Shown one piece after another: positions 7,228 to 14,999 of a stretch of 29,586 nucleotides of DNA (positions are counted from its first letter, which is position 1; each line of letters starts with the position of its first letter). Origin of the DNA: CAZQIC01 sp964593555. Its GTDB lineage: Bacteria > Bacteroidota > Bacteroidia > JAFLBG01. Position numbers and translations under genes: made by a program. The notes beneath the pieces were generated by a model, which did not search any database, was not told the origin of the DNA, and worked only from the letters and a program-made list of their open reading frames with translations. The stretch covers positions 1 to 29,586 of the forward strand of contig CAZQIC010000051.1 in the NCBI GenBank assembly GCA_964593555.1, read 5' to 3'.

Positions 7228-8010
7228 TTGTCTCTTAGTAAAATAAAAATATCAGCTTTACTAGTGTTCATAATGTTGTGTGGACATTTTGCCTGGTCAC
7301 AAAACAAGCGCAATTATACATCCAACACTAATAGTTGGATCGCTTATACATGTAGTTATAAATTTTCCAACAAGTTGAGTTTTCATTTAGAAGCTCAGGC
7401 AAGAAGACATGAATTCGTCCAAAACAACCTGCAATATTTATTTCGTACGGGAATTAATTACCACGCAAACCCGCAATTTCTTTTAACAGCTGGATATTGT
7501 TTTGTGGAAACTTACCCTTATGGAGAATTTGCCGCTAAATCAAGTTTCCCTGAGAATAGAATATGGGAACAAATACAAATAAAAAATCAGCTTGGTATTA
7601 TAGAAGCCATAAACAGGATGAGGATCGAACAACGCTTTGTTAACGCACCTGTATTAAGCAATGGAACTTACGCACCCGGAGATCCGGTGTATTCGAATAG
7701 GACACGAATATTAAACAGATTTTCAATACCACTAAAAGGTAAAACAATTGAAGATAAAACCTTTTACATTTCTGCTTTCGATGAGGTATATATAAATTTT
7801 GGAAAAAATATTGCGAATAACATTTTTGATCAAAATCGGGCTTACTTTGGATTCGGGTATAAAATCCCTAAAGCGGGACGATTGGAGATCGGGTACTTAA
7901 ACCAATTGCTTTTTAAGGCCGATGGTATTAAGGTTGAAAACAATCATACCATCCAGATAGGATTAACTTCTTCTTTTGATTTTAAAAAGCCTAAAGAACA
8001 AGCGAAATAA
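7228..8010 (+). CDS. DUF2490 family outer-membrane beta-barrel-like protein
   Basis: 260 residues with a cleavable signal peptide (KIKISALLVFIMLCGHFAWSQ). The mature part alternates aromatic and polar residues as in small barrels: WIAYTCSYKFSNKLSFHLEAQARRHE, ENRIWEQIQIKNQLG, MRIEQRF, YNRTR-like YSNRTRILNRFSIPL, and a final IQIGLTSSFDF strand. The ENRIWEQ and RxRxEQRF motifs are typical of DUF2490 proteins, usually placed in the outer membrane. The start is TTG at 7228, the only initiator between an in-frame stop at 7210 and the signal peptide; it lies one base after the yciO stop, which supports translational coupling. Function unknown. Confidence 0.8.
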   Translation: MSLSKIKISALLVFIMLCGHFAWSQNKRNYTSNTNSWIAYTCSYKFSNKLSFHLEAQARRHEFVQNNLQYLFRTGINYHANPQFLLTAGYCFVETYPYGEFAAKSSFPENRIWEQIQIKNQLGIIEAINRMRIEQRFVNAPVLSNGTYAPGDPVYSNRTRILNRFSIPLKGKTIEDKTFYISAFDEVYINFGKNIANNIFDQNRAYFGFGYKIPKAGRLEIGYLNQLLFKADGIKVENNHTIQIGLTSSFDFKKPKEQAK

Positions 8011-8013
8011 AAT

Positions 8014-9528
8014 TCAAGAATTCAATTTAAGAAACAACTGGCCAATATTTTCAATTATATCCGAAGCTATCATTCCTTCCTGCGATTTCTTTTGGGCTGC
8101 AGCATCTCCAGCAAAACCATGCAGGTAAACTCCCATTATAGAAGCTTGTTTAGGATCATATCCCTGTGCAAGTAAAGAGGTAATAATTCCTGTTAACACA
8201 TCGCCGCTTCCGGCGGTTGCCATACCCGGATTACCTGTTGAATTAAAATAGACTTCACCATCAGGACAAGTAATAGAAGTGTGTGCGCCTTTTAACACCA
8301 CATACACATTGTATCTCCTTGAAAAAGATAATTGTTCCTTAAATCTGTCCTCTGGGGTTAAAGTCAATCCCGTTAAACGATCAAACTCCTTTGGATGCGG
8401 AGTGAGAATTGTACCCTTGCGTAAAAATGAGAGCCATGTTTTATTTTCAGATAAAATATTTAAGGCGTCCGCATCCAATACCATTGGCACAGCGGCGTTT
8501 TGTATTAATACCTTTAAAATATTCTGTGTTTGTTTTTCGGCAGCCAATCCAGGTCCAATGCCAATAGCATTGTATTTTTCCAAATGAATATTATCAGTAA
8601 TAAATTTTTCATCCGAATCAATGCTAACCATTGCCTCCGGAACAGAAGTTTGAATTATTTCGTAACCGCATTTAGGAACATGAGCCGTTAACAAGCCAAC
8701 ACCCGAACGCAAACAAGCCGAAGCGCTCAACACTGCGGCGCCAATTTTACCATAACTCCCGGCTACCAATAGTGCGCGTCCGTATGTTCCTTTATGCGTA
8801 AACTTTTTTCGGGGATAATAAATTTGTTTTATATCGTCCGCAACAACATAATGATATGATGAAGGCAGACTTGCAATTATATCTTTATGCAGCCCAATAT
8901 CCAGCACCACAAATTCGCCAACATAAACTGAATTAGAAGCAAACATAAAAGAAAGTTTGGGCGAATGAAATGTCAGCGTAATATCAGCTCTAATTATTTT
9001 TCGTTTTTCGGAAGAACTGTTTTCCTCGCTGAATAAACCCGAAGGGACATCAATTGCAACAACAGGACAGCCGCTTGCATTTATTTTATCAACCACCTCC
9101 CCAACCCAACCCTCAATAGCCTTATTCAAACCGATACCAAATATTGCATCAATGATAACTGTCTTGCGATCAGTTACAGTTTCAATATCATTCGATGAAT
9201 TACATTCTTTAACAATAGCACTTTTGATCTTTTTTAATTCCTTTTCATTCGCAAGAAAATCATCGGAGCACTTTTCACTATAACGAAGTATATTAACACT
9301 CACCTTATAATTTTTATTCGCCAGCATGCGCGCAATAGCAAGACCATCTCCCCCATTATTACCCAAACCACAAATGATCATAAAATTTATTGATGTATCA
9401 TACCTTCCTGTCAACCATTCTATACATTTGGAAGTCGCACGTTCCATCAGATCAATAGAACTAACAGGCTCGTGCTTGATAGTATAAGTATCTGCATCTT
9501 TTTGTTGTTGAGCCGTTAATATTTTCAT
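8014..9528 (-). CDS. nnr: Bifunctional NAD(P)H-hydrate repair enzyme (epimerase + ADP/ATP-dependent dehydratase)
   Basis: Repairs damaged NAD(P)H hydrates. The N-terminal YjeF-type epimerase domain (about 1-215) has CGLGNNGGDGLAIAR with the loop at 56-62 and DAIFGIGL, VVAIDVPSGL. The C-terminal ribokinase-like dehydratase domain (about 230-500) has SYGKIGAAVLSASACLRSG, GPGLA, VLDADALN, LTPHPKEFDRLTG, VLKGAHT and AGSGDVLTGII. At 504 residues it is a normal fused form. Its ATG overlaps the stop of the upstream DUF2752 gene by four bases (ATGA), so the two are translationally coupled. Cytoplasmic. Confidence 0.95.
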   Translation of the reverse strand: MKILTAQQQKDADTYTIKHEPVSSIDLMERATSKCIEWLTGRYDTSINFMIICGLGNNGGDGLAIARMLANKNYKVSVNILRYSEKCSDDFLANEKELKKIKSAIVKECNSSNDIETVTDRKTVIIDAIFGIGLNKAIEGWVGEVVDKINASGCPVVAIDVPSGLFSEENSSSEKRKIIRADITLTFHSPKLSFMFASNSVYVGEFVVLDIGLHKDIIASLPSSYHYVVADDIKQIYYPRKKFTHKGTYGRALLVAGSYGKIGAAVLSASACLRSGVGLLTAHVPKCGYEIIQTSVPEAMVSIDSDEKFITDNIHLEKYNAIGIGPGLAAEKQTQNILKVLIQNAAVPMVLDADALNILSENKTWLSFLRKGTILTPHPKEFDRLTGLTLTPEDRFKEQLSFSRRYNVYVVLKGAHTSITCPDGEVYFNSTGNPGMATAGSGDVLTGIITSLLAQGYDPKQASIMGVYLHGFAGDAAAQKKSQEGMIASDIIENIGQLFLKLNS

Positions 9529-9821
9529 GCGAACAATCTGATAATATAGTTAACAAAAATTATACCCGCATTTATTATGAATATCATTTTCAGGTATTTG
9601 GCTCCATTTTTAAAACCAAAAGCGAGGTGCAAGGCAAGAAAAACAAACATAAACAGCATTGGAATAAGCGGAGGATACATTTTTATACTTTCAAAAAAAT
9701 CACCCTTGAGTAATTCCACGAATGCCCTTTGCAAGCCGCAGCCGGGGCATTCTATACCCAGGTATTTTTTATATGCACATGATAACATGTGTTCTTCCAG
9801 CCATTCAATAAATTTTCCCAT
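9525..9821 (-). CDS. DUF2752 membrane protein
   Basis: 98 residues from the ATG at 9821 (MGKFIEWLEEHML). A longer frame reaches a TTG at 9860, but that extension would run through the terminator hairpin at 9825-9857, so I prefer 9821. The hallmark is ECPGCGLQRAFVELLKG, the DUF2752 cysteine motif, followed by two hydrophobic helices (about 50-68 and 74-95). Function unknown. It sits after a CCC-motif membrane protein gene, separated from it by a terminator, and overlaps nnr by four bases. Confidence 0.82.
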   Translation of the reverse strand: MGKFIEWLEEHMLSCAYKKYLGIECPGCGLQRAFVELLKGDFFESIKMYPPLIPMLFMFVFLALHLAFGFKNGAKYLKMIFIINAGIIFVNYIIRLFA

Positions 9822-9824
9822 TGT

Positions 9825-9857
9825 AAAAAAAAGCCCCTCCAAAATGTTGGAAGGGCT
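9825..9857 (-). terminator. Rho-independent terminator after the CCC-motif gene
   Basis: On the minus strand AGCCCTTCCAA, a CATT loop and TTGGAGGGGCT form an 11-bp stem with one mismatch, followed by eight T. It ends the gene at 9876-10229 and lies directly before the DUF2752 start. Confidence 0.85.
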
Positions 9858-9875
9858 CAACTTCTTTTATATTTT

Positions 9876-10229
9876 TTATTGATTCATCATCCAAGGCAAT
9901 GTCGTAAGGGCAGCACCAATAATGAAAAAATAAATTATCCAATAAATAATAGATAGTCCTGATAAACACAAGCCTATGATCGAACATATTCTACCTGCAT
10001 TCATATTCTTAAAAGATCCTTCAGTATAAACTCCCGGATTTTCTAAATAAAGAGTTTTTGCTTTTGAAGACATCGACAGAGCAATAATCCCCATAATAAT
10101 AGAAGGCAATCCAACACAGCCACAAACGGCAATGGACAATATTCCCAATACTAAAACTGTTGTTGAATTAGGGAGTGGCTGTGGTGTATTAAAACTCTGA
10201 ACTGGTTGATTTGTATCCTGATTTTCCAT
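9876..10229 (-). CDS. CCC-motif (DUF4190-like) small membrane protein
   Basis: 117 residues. A polar Asn/Gln/Pro-rich head (MENQDTNQPVQSFNTPQPLPNS) precedes two hydrophobic hairpins: TTVLVLGILSIAVCGCVGLPSIIMGIIAL (about 23-52) and GRICSIIGLCLSGLSIIYWIIYFFIIG (about 79-105). The first has the VLGILSI...C-C-G pattern of the Bacteroidetes CCC-motif membrane proteins, here with CGC in place of CCC. Between them is a short loop LYLENPGVYTEGSFKNMNAGR that is also family-typical. Function unknown; single-gene unit closed by a terminator. Confidence 0.75.
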   Translation of the reverse strand: MENQDTNQPVQSFNTPQPLPNSTTVLVLGILSIAVCGCVGLPSIIMGIIALSMSSKAKTLYLENPGVYTEGSFKNMNAGRICSIIGLCLSGLSIIYWIIYFFIIGAALTTLPWMMNQ

Positions 10230-10260
10230 GTTTATTATTTTGTTGAACTAAATTACAAAT

Positions 10261-10848
10261 TTATTTGACCCCTCGAAATTTTTCGTGCAATTCGAGTGCC
10301 TGGGGCAACAAAGCCTGTTTATCATCATTTATTATTACATGGTCAGCTAAAGCTCCTCTTTCTTCATCCGAAAACTGGTTCTTCATTCTGTCTAGCACCT
10401 TTTCTCTCGCCACATTATCCCTTCGCATTACTCTTGAAATCCTTAATTCAAGAGGTGCGCTTACACTTATATTTTTGTCTAATGCTTTGCTCGCCCCGCT
10501 CTCAAAAAGTATAGCAGCTTCCTTAACGATGTATTGCTGGCCTTTATTTTTCTGCAACCAATTTTCAAAAATTTTTGCCACCTCCGGATGAATAATAGCA
10601 TTCAATTTTTTCAATTGGACTTCATCATTAAATACAAGGGTCGCCAATTTTGTTCTATCTATATTTCCATTGCTGTCTATAATTGCATTTCCAAAAGCAG
10701 GTTCCAGCAGATGAATAATCTCTTTCTTTTGCAGCAACTTTTTGGCTTCATCATCGGCATAAAATACAGGCACGCCAAATTGTTCGAATATTTTACAAAC
10801 AGTTGTTTTGCCACTTCCAATACCGCCTGTAATGCCAATTTTGATCAT
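10261..10848 (-). CDS. coaE: Dephospho-CoA kinase
   Basis: Last step of coenzyme A synthesis: phosphorylates the 3'-hydroxyl of dephospho-CoA. 195 residues from the ATG at 10848, giving the canonical start MIKIGITGGIGSGKTT with the P-loop at 8-16. FGVPVFYADDEAKKLL holds the conserved Asp pair, followed by RTKLATLVF, IIHPEV, EAAILFESG and RVMRRDNV, all standard CoaE motifs. A longer frame to a TTG at 10872 would overlap the upstream gene and add non-conserved residues, so it is rejected. It is the last gene of the nusB/DUF1573/yajC/ybbR/coaE run; the preceding stop codon lies one base upstream. Confidence 0.95.
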   Translation of the reverse strand: MIKIGITGGIGSGKTTVCKIFEQFGVPVFYADDEAKKLLQKKEIIHLLEPAFGNAIIDSNGNIDRTKLATLVFNDEVQLKKLNAIIHPEVAKIFENWLQKNKGQQYIVKEAAILFESGASKALDKNISVSAPLELRISRVMRRDNVAREKVLDRMKNQFSDEERGALADHVIINDDKQALLPQALELHEKFRGVK

Positions 10849-10849
10849 A

Positions 10850-11827
10850 CTATTTTTTAATGATGTACTCAACTTTCAGTGGAAGAACAGATACATTCTC
10901 CACCCATGCAGGTTTGTTCGTGAGATCAATCTTTAGTTTCGATTGTTTATTTTTTAATACATCCGATGCATCTACCTCTACGATAAACATTTCTTCATTT
11001 GTTTTTTCATAACTCTCCAATGGAAGTAAAAATTTTATTGTCGCCTTATCCGGGAACAACCGCAAGGAAACACCTTTGGGTGCATTACGAATGATGATCG
11101 GCACGTCAAGGCTCCTCTCCGTGAATTTCGCCACATTGAATTCTACTTTTACTTTTTTATTGGACAAACTGATCTTTTTCCCGCCTTTTAATTTCACCTC
11201 AGTGGAAACACTTTTATCCAAACCATTAAATGCAAGCTCTTCTGTTTCTATATATTTTATTTTATTTATGCTTTTTACATCTCCACTCACTGTTACACTA
11301 TCGGGCGAAACAACTATTTTGTCAACAAGGCGATACTGTTCAGCAAACTCCAATGACACATTGAGCTTAACCGGAACACGTTTCCAGATACTTTTAGAGA
11401 AATTGAAGAACAATGTATCGGGTTGTATTTGGAGCAGTTTAACATCGCCCCTGATCTGTTTGGATAATAACTCAACCACCTTTGATGTGACAATTATTCC
11501 AATGCTATCACTATTGTTTAACATAAATGATGACACATCGAACTCCAGTGTATCATTGAATGGCTGCAAATTATACCTTAACAATTTATGCCCTTTGGCC
11601 CTAATCACTCCTTCAATGCTGGCAGGTAAATAATTGGATACCACTTTAGCCACAGGCATATTAACATACCTTACCTGAATTGTCATTGTTGTTGAATAGT
11701 ACTTTGACATGGCAGATAATAACCAGAACATAGTTGCTATTAATAAGCACAACAGGAAGGTAATTACCTTCCTGTTAATTCTAAAGCCTTTTGACGCAGG
11801 CTCGCTATTTGTCAAAATATCCTTCAA
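10850..11827 (-). CDS. YbbR/CdaR-like domain protein
   Basis: 325 residues. One N-terminal membrane helix (about 20-41, VITFLLCLLIATMFWLLSAM) anchors an extracytoplasmic part built of YbbR repeats, seen as recurrent strands such as TMTIQVRYVNMP, VPVKLNVSLEF, VSPDSVTVSGDVKSINKI (the most typical YbbR motif) and RSLDVPIIIRNAPKGVSLRLFPDKATIKF. In Firmicutes such proteins regulate the diadenylate cyclase CdaA; here no cyclase gene is adjacent, so that role is not shown. Placed between yajC and coaE, three bases after the yajC stop. Confidence 0.85.
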   Translation of the reverse strand: MKDILTNSEPASKGFRINRKVITFLLCLLIATMFWLLSAMSKYYSTTMTIQVRYVNMPVAKVVSNYLPASIEGVIRAKGHKLLRYNLQPFNDTLEFDVSSFMLNNSDSIGIIVTSKVVELLSKQIRGDVKLLQIQPDTLFFNFSKSIWKRVPVKLNVSLEFAEQYRLVDKIVVSPDSVTVSGDVKSINKIKYIETEELAFNGLDKSVSTEVKLKGGKKISLSNKKVKVEFNVAKFTERSLDVPIIIRNAPKGVSLRLFPDKATIKFLLPLESYEKTNEEMFIVEVDASDVLKNKQSKLKIDLTNKPAWVENVSVLPLKVEYIIKK

Positions 11828-11830
11828 GTT

Positions 11831-12160
11831 CTATTGTTTATCACTTCCCAATAACTGGGTAGACTCCATAGATACTGCACTGCGCTCTATTTTAAGACGA
11901 TTCCCGCCTTCAACTTCAATAACGAAAGTAGTATCATTCACTTCGGCAATTTTACCGTGAATACCTCCTATTGTAATTATCTTATCGCCTTTCTTCAATG
12001 CTTCACGATATTTTTTTTGATCCTTCGTTTTTTTCATCTGCGGACGGATCATAAAAAAATAGAACACAACAAAGATCAATACGAGTGGTAAAAAACTCAT
12101 TAAAGAACTTCCTCCTTGCGCTCCTCCTGAAGGAGGCGCCATCAATAATACATGTAACAT
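11831..12160 (-). CDS. yajC: Preprotein translocase subunit YajC
   Basis: 109 residues, single membrane helix (about 21-38, MSFLPLVLIFVVFYFFMI) followed at once by RPQMKKTKDQKKYREALKKGDKIITIGGIHGKI, the YajC signature, and a short beta domain. YajC associates with SecDF at the Sec translocon. A Gly/Ser-rich, Pro-containing N-terminus (MAPPSGGAQGGSS) is common in the Bacteroidetes form. The first ATG gives 6 extra residues (MLHVLL) before MAPPSGG; both starts are possible. Confidence 0.93.
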   Translation of the reverse strand: MLHVLLMAPPSGGAQGGSSLMSFLPLVLIFVVFYFFMIRPQMKKTKDQKKYREALKKGDKIITIGGIHGKIAEVNDTTFVIEVEGGNRLKIERSAVSMESTQLLGSDKQ

Positions 12161-12183
12161 AGTTTTTATTTTTTTGTTTTAGT

Positions 12184-12648
12184 TTATTTTGATTCAGAAT
12201 CTGGCACTATCACTTCCGTTGTTATAGTCAACATCTTAGTACTTGGTATAGCATTAGTAACTACGGTAACCGTTTTTTTTACTATTCCTTTTTTATCATC
12301 GCTGTCAAACACAACATCAATTGCACCTTCGCCTCCCGGAGCTAGGGGCTTATCGGAATAATGAGGGACAGTACAACCGCAACTGCCCTGGGCTGAAGTT
12401 ATAAGCAGATCCCCTTCACCGGTATTTTTAAATTTAAATGAATAAGAAACTTTTTCTCCCTGTGTTATTTTGCCGAAATCATGCGACTCCACTTTAAATG
12501 TAATTATAGGATGCGGCTTATCCGATCCCACGTCGGAAGCAGAGCCCGGACTATTCACCAGATCGGTAGTAACACCTTTCTTCTCGTCGTGCTGTGAGCA
12601 AGAAACAATCGCAACACTTAATAAGATAAAAAAAACAACGCGTTTCAT
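12184..12648 (-). CDS. DUF1573 lipoprotein
   Basis: 154 residues from the ATG at 12648, which yields a compact lipoprotein signal (MKRVVFFILLSVAIVSC, lipidated Cys17). An in-frame ATG at 12684 would add 12 residues before it; it follows the nusB stop by two bases, so coupling makes it possible too. The mature part has the DUF1573 immunoglobulin-like domain: FKVESHDFGKITQGEKVSYSFKFKNTGEGDLLI, then SCGCTVPHYSDKPLAPGG, where the CGC motif is diagnostic, and KTVTVVTNAIPSTKMLTITTEV. Role unknown; DUF1573 proteins are envelope-associated and this one travels with nusB and yajC. Confidence 0.88.
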   Translation of the reverse strand: MKRVVFFILLSVAIVSCSQHDEKKGVTTDLVNSPGSASDVGSDKPHPIITFKVESHDFGKITQGEKVSYSFKFKNTGEGDLLITSAQGSCGCTVPHYSDKPLAPGGEGAIDVVFDSDDKKGIVKKTVTVVTNAIPSTKMLTITTEVIVPDSESK

Positions 12649-12686
12649 TTGTATAGTAAAATTAAACAATTTATTTCCATTCATAT

Positions 12687-13634
12687 TTATTCCATCAACC
12701 CCCTGCCCACCTTTTTTATTTGCTGGTTACTTTTAAAATCCATTACCAGCTTATCAAGAATACCATTAATGAACAATTTACTTTTAGGTGTACTGTACAT
12801 TTTCGACAATTCGATGTATTCATTTAGCGATACTTTAACGGGGATGTTGTTAAAATGCAGCACTTCTGTAATAGCCATTTTCATTAATAACACATCCATC
12901 ATTGCAATACGATCAACTTCCCAGTTTTTTGTTTTATCGCCTATGTATTTTTCATTTGTTTCTTCGTACAATATTGTTTTCCTGAAAAGCTCTACCACAA
13001 ATTCTTTATCCTCTTCCGCATCCTTATATAACTTAAAAAGCCCTTGGCTTGTATTAGCAGTCTCAGGATATGTATTGATCGTTTTAATTACCATTACGTT
13101 TACAAAATCAATATCATCGGCCCAATAAATATTCAATTCCTCAAACAGACTGTGCAATAATTCGTATCCTGCTATATGGTGCTTATAAATGTCTTCGATA
13201 AAATTTTTATCCGAAGCATATGAGTTATCATCAGAGGCTAAATATTTCTCATACTCTTCAGACGAACGAATGGCATTGAATATTTTCTTTATCAGCTCGG
13301 GTTCATTTTGCCAGCTTATTTTATAGGTATTTAAATCCTTTTGAAGAACTGTATTTTGAGAAAGTTGTTTAAAAAATTTGTTCTCTACAAACTTTCTATT
13401 GGGTGCAAGATCCTGCGCCGTGGGAAGCTGCTTGTTCTTTGCATCTTCCAAGACATTCTCTGCATGATCCCGTATCTCAAGAAGAAGAGACATGAGATAT
13501 AAATAGAGGTCATAAATTTTATTAATGCTTAGCAAAAGTTGTTTCTCACTTTTGACAAGGTCCTTTACATCAGACTGGAAATAGGCATACAACGCCTGCA
13601 TCACTTTAATACGCAAATATCTCCTGTTGAGCAT
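12687..13634 (-). CDS. nusB: Transcription antitermination factor NusB, long Bacteroidetes form
   Basis: NusB with NusE (S10) binds boxA RNA to promote antitermination, chiefly on rRNA operons. The 315 residues exceed the 130-160 of typical NusB. It begins MLNRRYLRIKVMQALYAYFQ, the family's first helix (R-x-L-R-x-K-V-M-Q-x-L-Y-A). The canonical C-terminal half is at about 205-305: DAEEDKEFVVELFRKTI, NWEVDRIAMMDVLLMKMAITEVLHFNNIPVKVSLNEYIELSKMYSTPKSKLFINGILDKL. The middle (about 40-200) is a lineage-specific helical insertion rich in Lys, Asn and Asp. It is the first gene of a five-gene minus-strand run; no convincing promoter box was found in the 137 bases upstream. Confidence 0.93.
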   Translation of the reverse strand: MLNRRYLRIKVMQALYAYFQSDVKDLVKSEKQLLLSINKIYDLYLYLMSLLLEIRDHAENVLEDAKNKQLPTAQDLAPNRKFVENKFFKQLSQNTVLQKDLNTYKISWQNEPELIKKIFNAIRSSEEYEKYLASDDNSYASDKNFIEDIYKHHIAGYELLHSLFEELNIYWADDIDFVNVMVIKTINTYPETANTSQGLFKLYKDAEEDKEFVVELFRKTILYEETNEKYIGDKTKNWEVDRIAMMDVLLMKMAITEVLHFNNIPVKVSLNEYIELSKMYSTPKSKLFINGILDKLVMDFKSNQQIKKVGRGLME

Positions 13635-13692
13635 AAACCTAAAGAACTTTTTAATTAAATTATTTCACGCACTTCTCTAACATTTCACCTTG

Positions 13693-13716
13693 ATCCCGAC
13701 CGTAAGTTGTCGGGAT
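13693..13716. repeat. Perfect GC-rich intergenic hairpin
   Basis: ATCCCGAC (13693-13700) and GTCGGGAT (13709-13716) form an 8-bp perfect stem around CGTAAGTT, between the leucine dehydrogenase stop and the nusB start. No T run on either side. Similar in design to the palindrome at 18035 (ATCCCGCC/GGCGGGAT). Confidence 0.65.
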
Positions 13717-13717
13717 G

Positions 13718-13764
13718 TGATAGTGTAACATTCGCCTTAAAATGCAGGCTCATTAACACTATCA
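13718..13764. repeat. Inverted repeat downstream of leucine dehydrogenase
   Basis: TGATAGTGT (13718-13726) is repeated inverted as ACACTATCA (13756-13764), nine bases perfect with a 29-base interval. The right arm begins eight bases after the dehydrogenase stop codon. It could fold in that mRNA's 3' end or serve as a paired binding site. Confidence 0.45.
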
Positions 13765-13771
13765 TCAAAAA

Positions 13772-14878
13772 TCAAAAAGATAATTTCAATCGGCCAACAT
13801 CCGCAATTCTCTTTTCTGCCAATTTGTTAGCAGCAAGATAAGTGGGGATATTTTCATCCTTAGCTGTTTTGTAAATTGAAAGCAAGGTGTTGTAAATATT
13901 TTCAGCCTGCGCCATTGCCCTGTCCCTGTTATATCCTGATAATTCAGAATAAACATTGATCAAGCCACCTGCATTGATCACAAAATCGGGAGCATATAAT
14001 ATTCCTTTTTTTGTAACCGCTTCACCATGTATTTTCTCATCTGCTAATTGATTATTAGCAGCACCGGCAATAATAGAACATTTTAAACGGGATAATGTTT
14101 CATCATTCACAGTTGCACCTAAAGCACATGGAGCATAAATATCAGCATCCAGATCATATAATTTATCCGTTGCAATAGCCTCCACTTTGTATTCGTTAAC
14201 AATGTGCTTTACCCTATCCTCATAAATATCATTCACATAAACTTTCGCACCTTCTTTTGTCAAATGTTTCACTACATATTCACCCACATGCCCAACACCT
14301 TGTACAATTACTTTTTTACCAGAAAGGCTGTCATTGCCCCATCTTTCTTTTGCGGCAGATTTAATTCCCAAATAAACACCGTATGCTGTAACCGGTGAAG
14401 GATCGCCGCTTCCGCCCATCGATTCGGGTAAGCCACTAACATGTGAAGTTTCCATGTGAATAAATTCCATGTCCTTGCTTCCCATTCCAACATCCTCTGC
14501 AGTAATATATTTTCCGGAAAGACTTTCAACAAATTTTCCGAAACGGCGTAATAATAATTCTGACTTGTCTTTTCTTGCATCGCCTATGATAACGGCTTTT
14601 CCGCCGCCCAGGTTAAGACCTGCTACGGATGCTTTATAGGTCATCCCTCTTGATAACCTCAACACATCTTTCAACGCCTCTGCTTCTGTAGCGTAGTTCC
14701 ACATACGTAAGCCTCCCAATGAAGGACCCAATACGGTGTTGTGAACAGCTATAATTGCCTTAAGACCGGAAGCATTGTCGGTACAAAATACCACCTGCTC
14801 ATGATCATTCTTTAACATTTGTGCAATTACAGAAACGTTATCTGTAACCGATACATTTTGCTCCTTTACTTCTGCCAT
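13772..14878 (-). CDS. ldh: Leucine (Glu/Leu/Phe/Val family) dehydrogenase
   Basis: NAD-dependent reversible oxidative deamination of branched-chain amino acids to 2-keto acids, linking amino-acid breakdown to branched fatty-acid precursors. 368 residues, as for Bacillus leucine dehydrogenase. Substrate site: GPSLGGLRMW at 51-60, MTYK (Lys82) and GLNLGGGK (Lys94, the catalytic lysine position), then YITAEDVGM. NAD domain: VIVQGVGHVGEYVVK with the GxGxxG loop, then VNDI with the ribose-binding acid. C-terminal APCALGATVND and AGAANNQL are also conserved. The family specificity (Leu, Val or Phe) cannot be fixed from sequence alone. It has its own promoter in a compact divergent region shared with the ABC gene at 15000. 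Confidence 0.92.
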   Translation of the reverse strand: MAEVKEQNVSVTDNVSVIAQMLKNDHEQVVFCTDNASGLKAIIAVHNTVLGPSLGGLRMWNYATEAEALKDVLRLSRGMTYKASVAGLNLGGGKAVIIGDARKDKSELLLRRFGKFVESLSGKYITAEDVGMGSKDMEFIHMETSHVSGLPESMGGSGDPSPVTAYGVYLGIKSAAKERWGNDSLSGKKVIVQGVGHVGEYVVKHLTKEGAKVYVNDIYEDRVKHIVNEYKVEAIATDKLYDLDADIYAPCALGATVNDETLSRLKCSIIAGAANNQLADEKIHGEAVTKKGILYAPDFVINAGGLINVYSELSGYNRDRAMAQAENIYNTLLSIYKTAKDENIPTYLAANKLAEKRIADVGRLKLSF

Positions 14879-14917
14879 AAATTTTAGATGAAAATTTTTA
14901 TTAGCCTTTTATCTGCC

Positions 14918-14925
14918 TACTTTTG
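14918..14925 (+). promoter_or_regulatory. -7 element for the ABC transporter gene
   Basis: TACTTTTG matches TAnnTTTG on the plus strand, 74 bases before the ATG at 15000. No TTG is seen at the right distance upstream. It faces away from the leucine dehydrogenase promoter located just to its right, so the two transcripts would overlap at their 5' ends. Confidence 0.45.
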
Positions 14926-14946
14926 AACTTATAAATTGTACAGCGA

Positions 14947-14975
14947 CAAAAATATAGGAATTTTCGATTGAACAA
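14947..14975 (-). promoter_or_regulatory. Promoter of leucine dehydrogenase
   Basis: On the minus strand TTG (14975-14973), an 18-base spacer and TATTTTTG (14954-14947) fit TTG-N(17-23)-TAnnTTTG. The predicted transcript start is near 14940, giving a leader of roughly 60 bases. Confidence 0.65.
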
Positions 14976-14999
14976 TGAAAATTCGATCAATATACACGA

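Noticed and set aside
9822..9860. TTG-initiated N-terminal extension of the DUF2752 protein
   Set aside because: The added codons lie in the terminator hairpin of the upstream gene; the ATG at 9821 gives a normal-length protein.
10849..10872. TTG-initiated extension of dephospho-CoA kinase
   Set aside because: Would overlap the YbbR gene and add residues before the conserved MIKIGITGG start.
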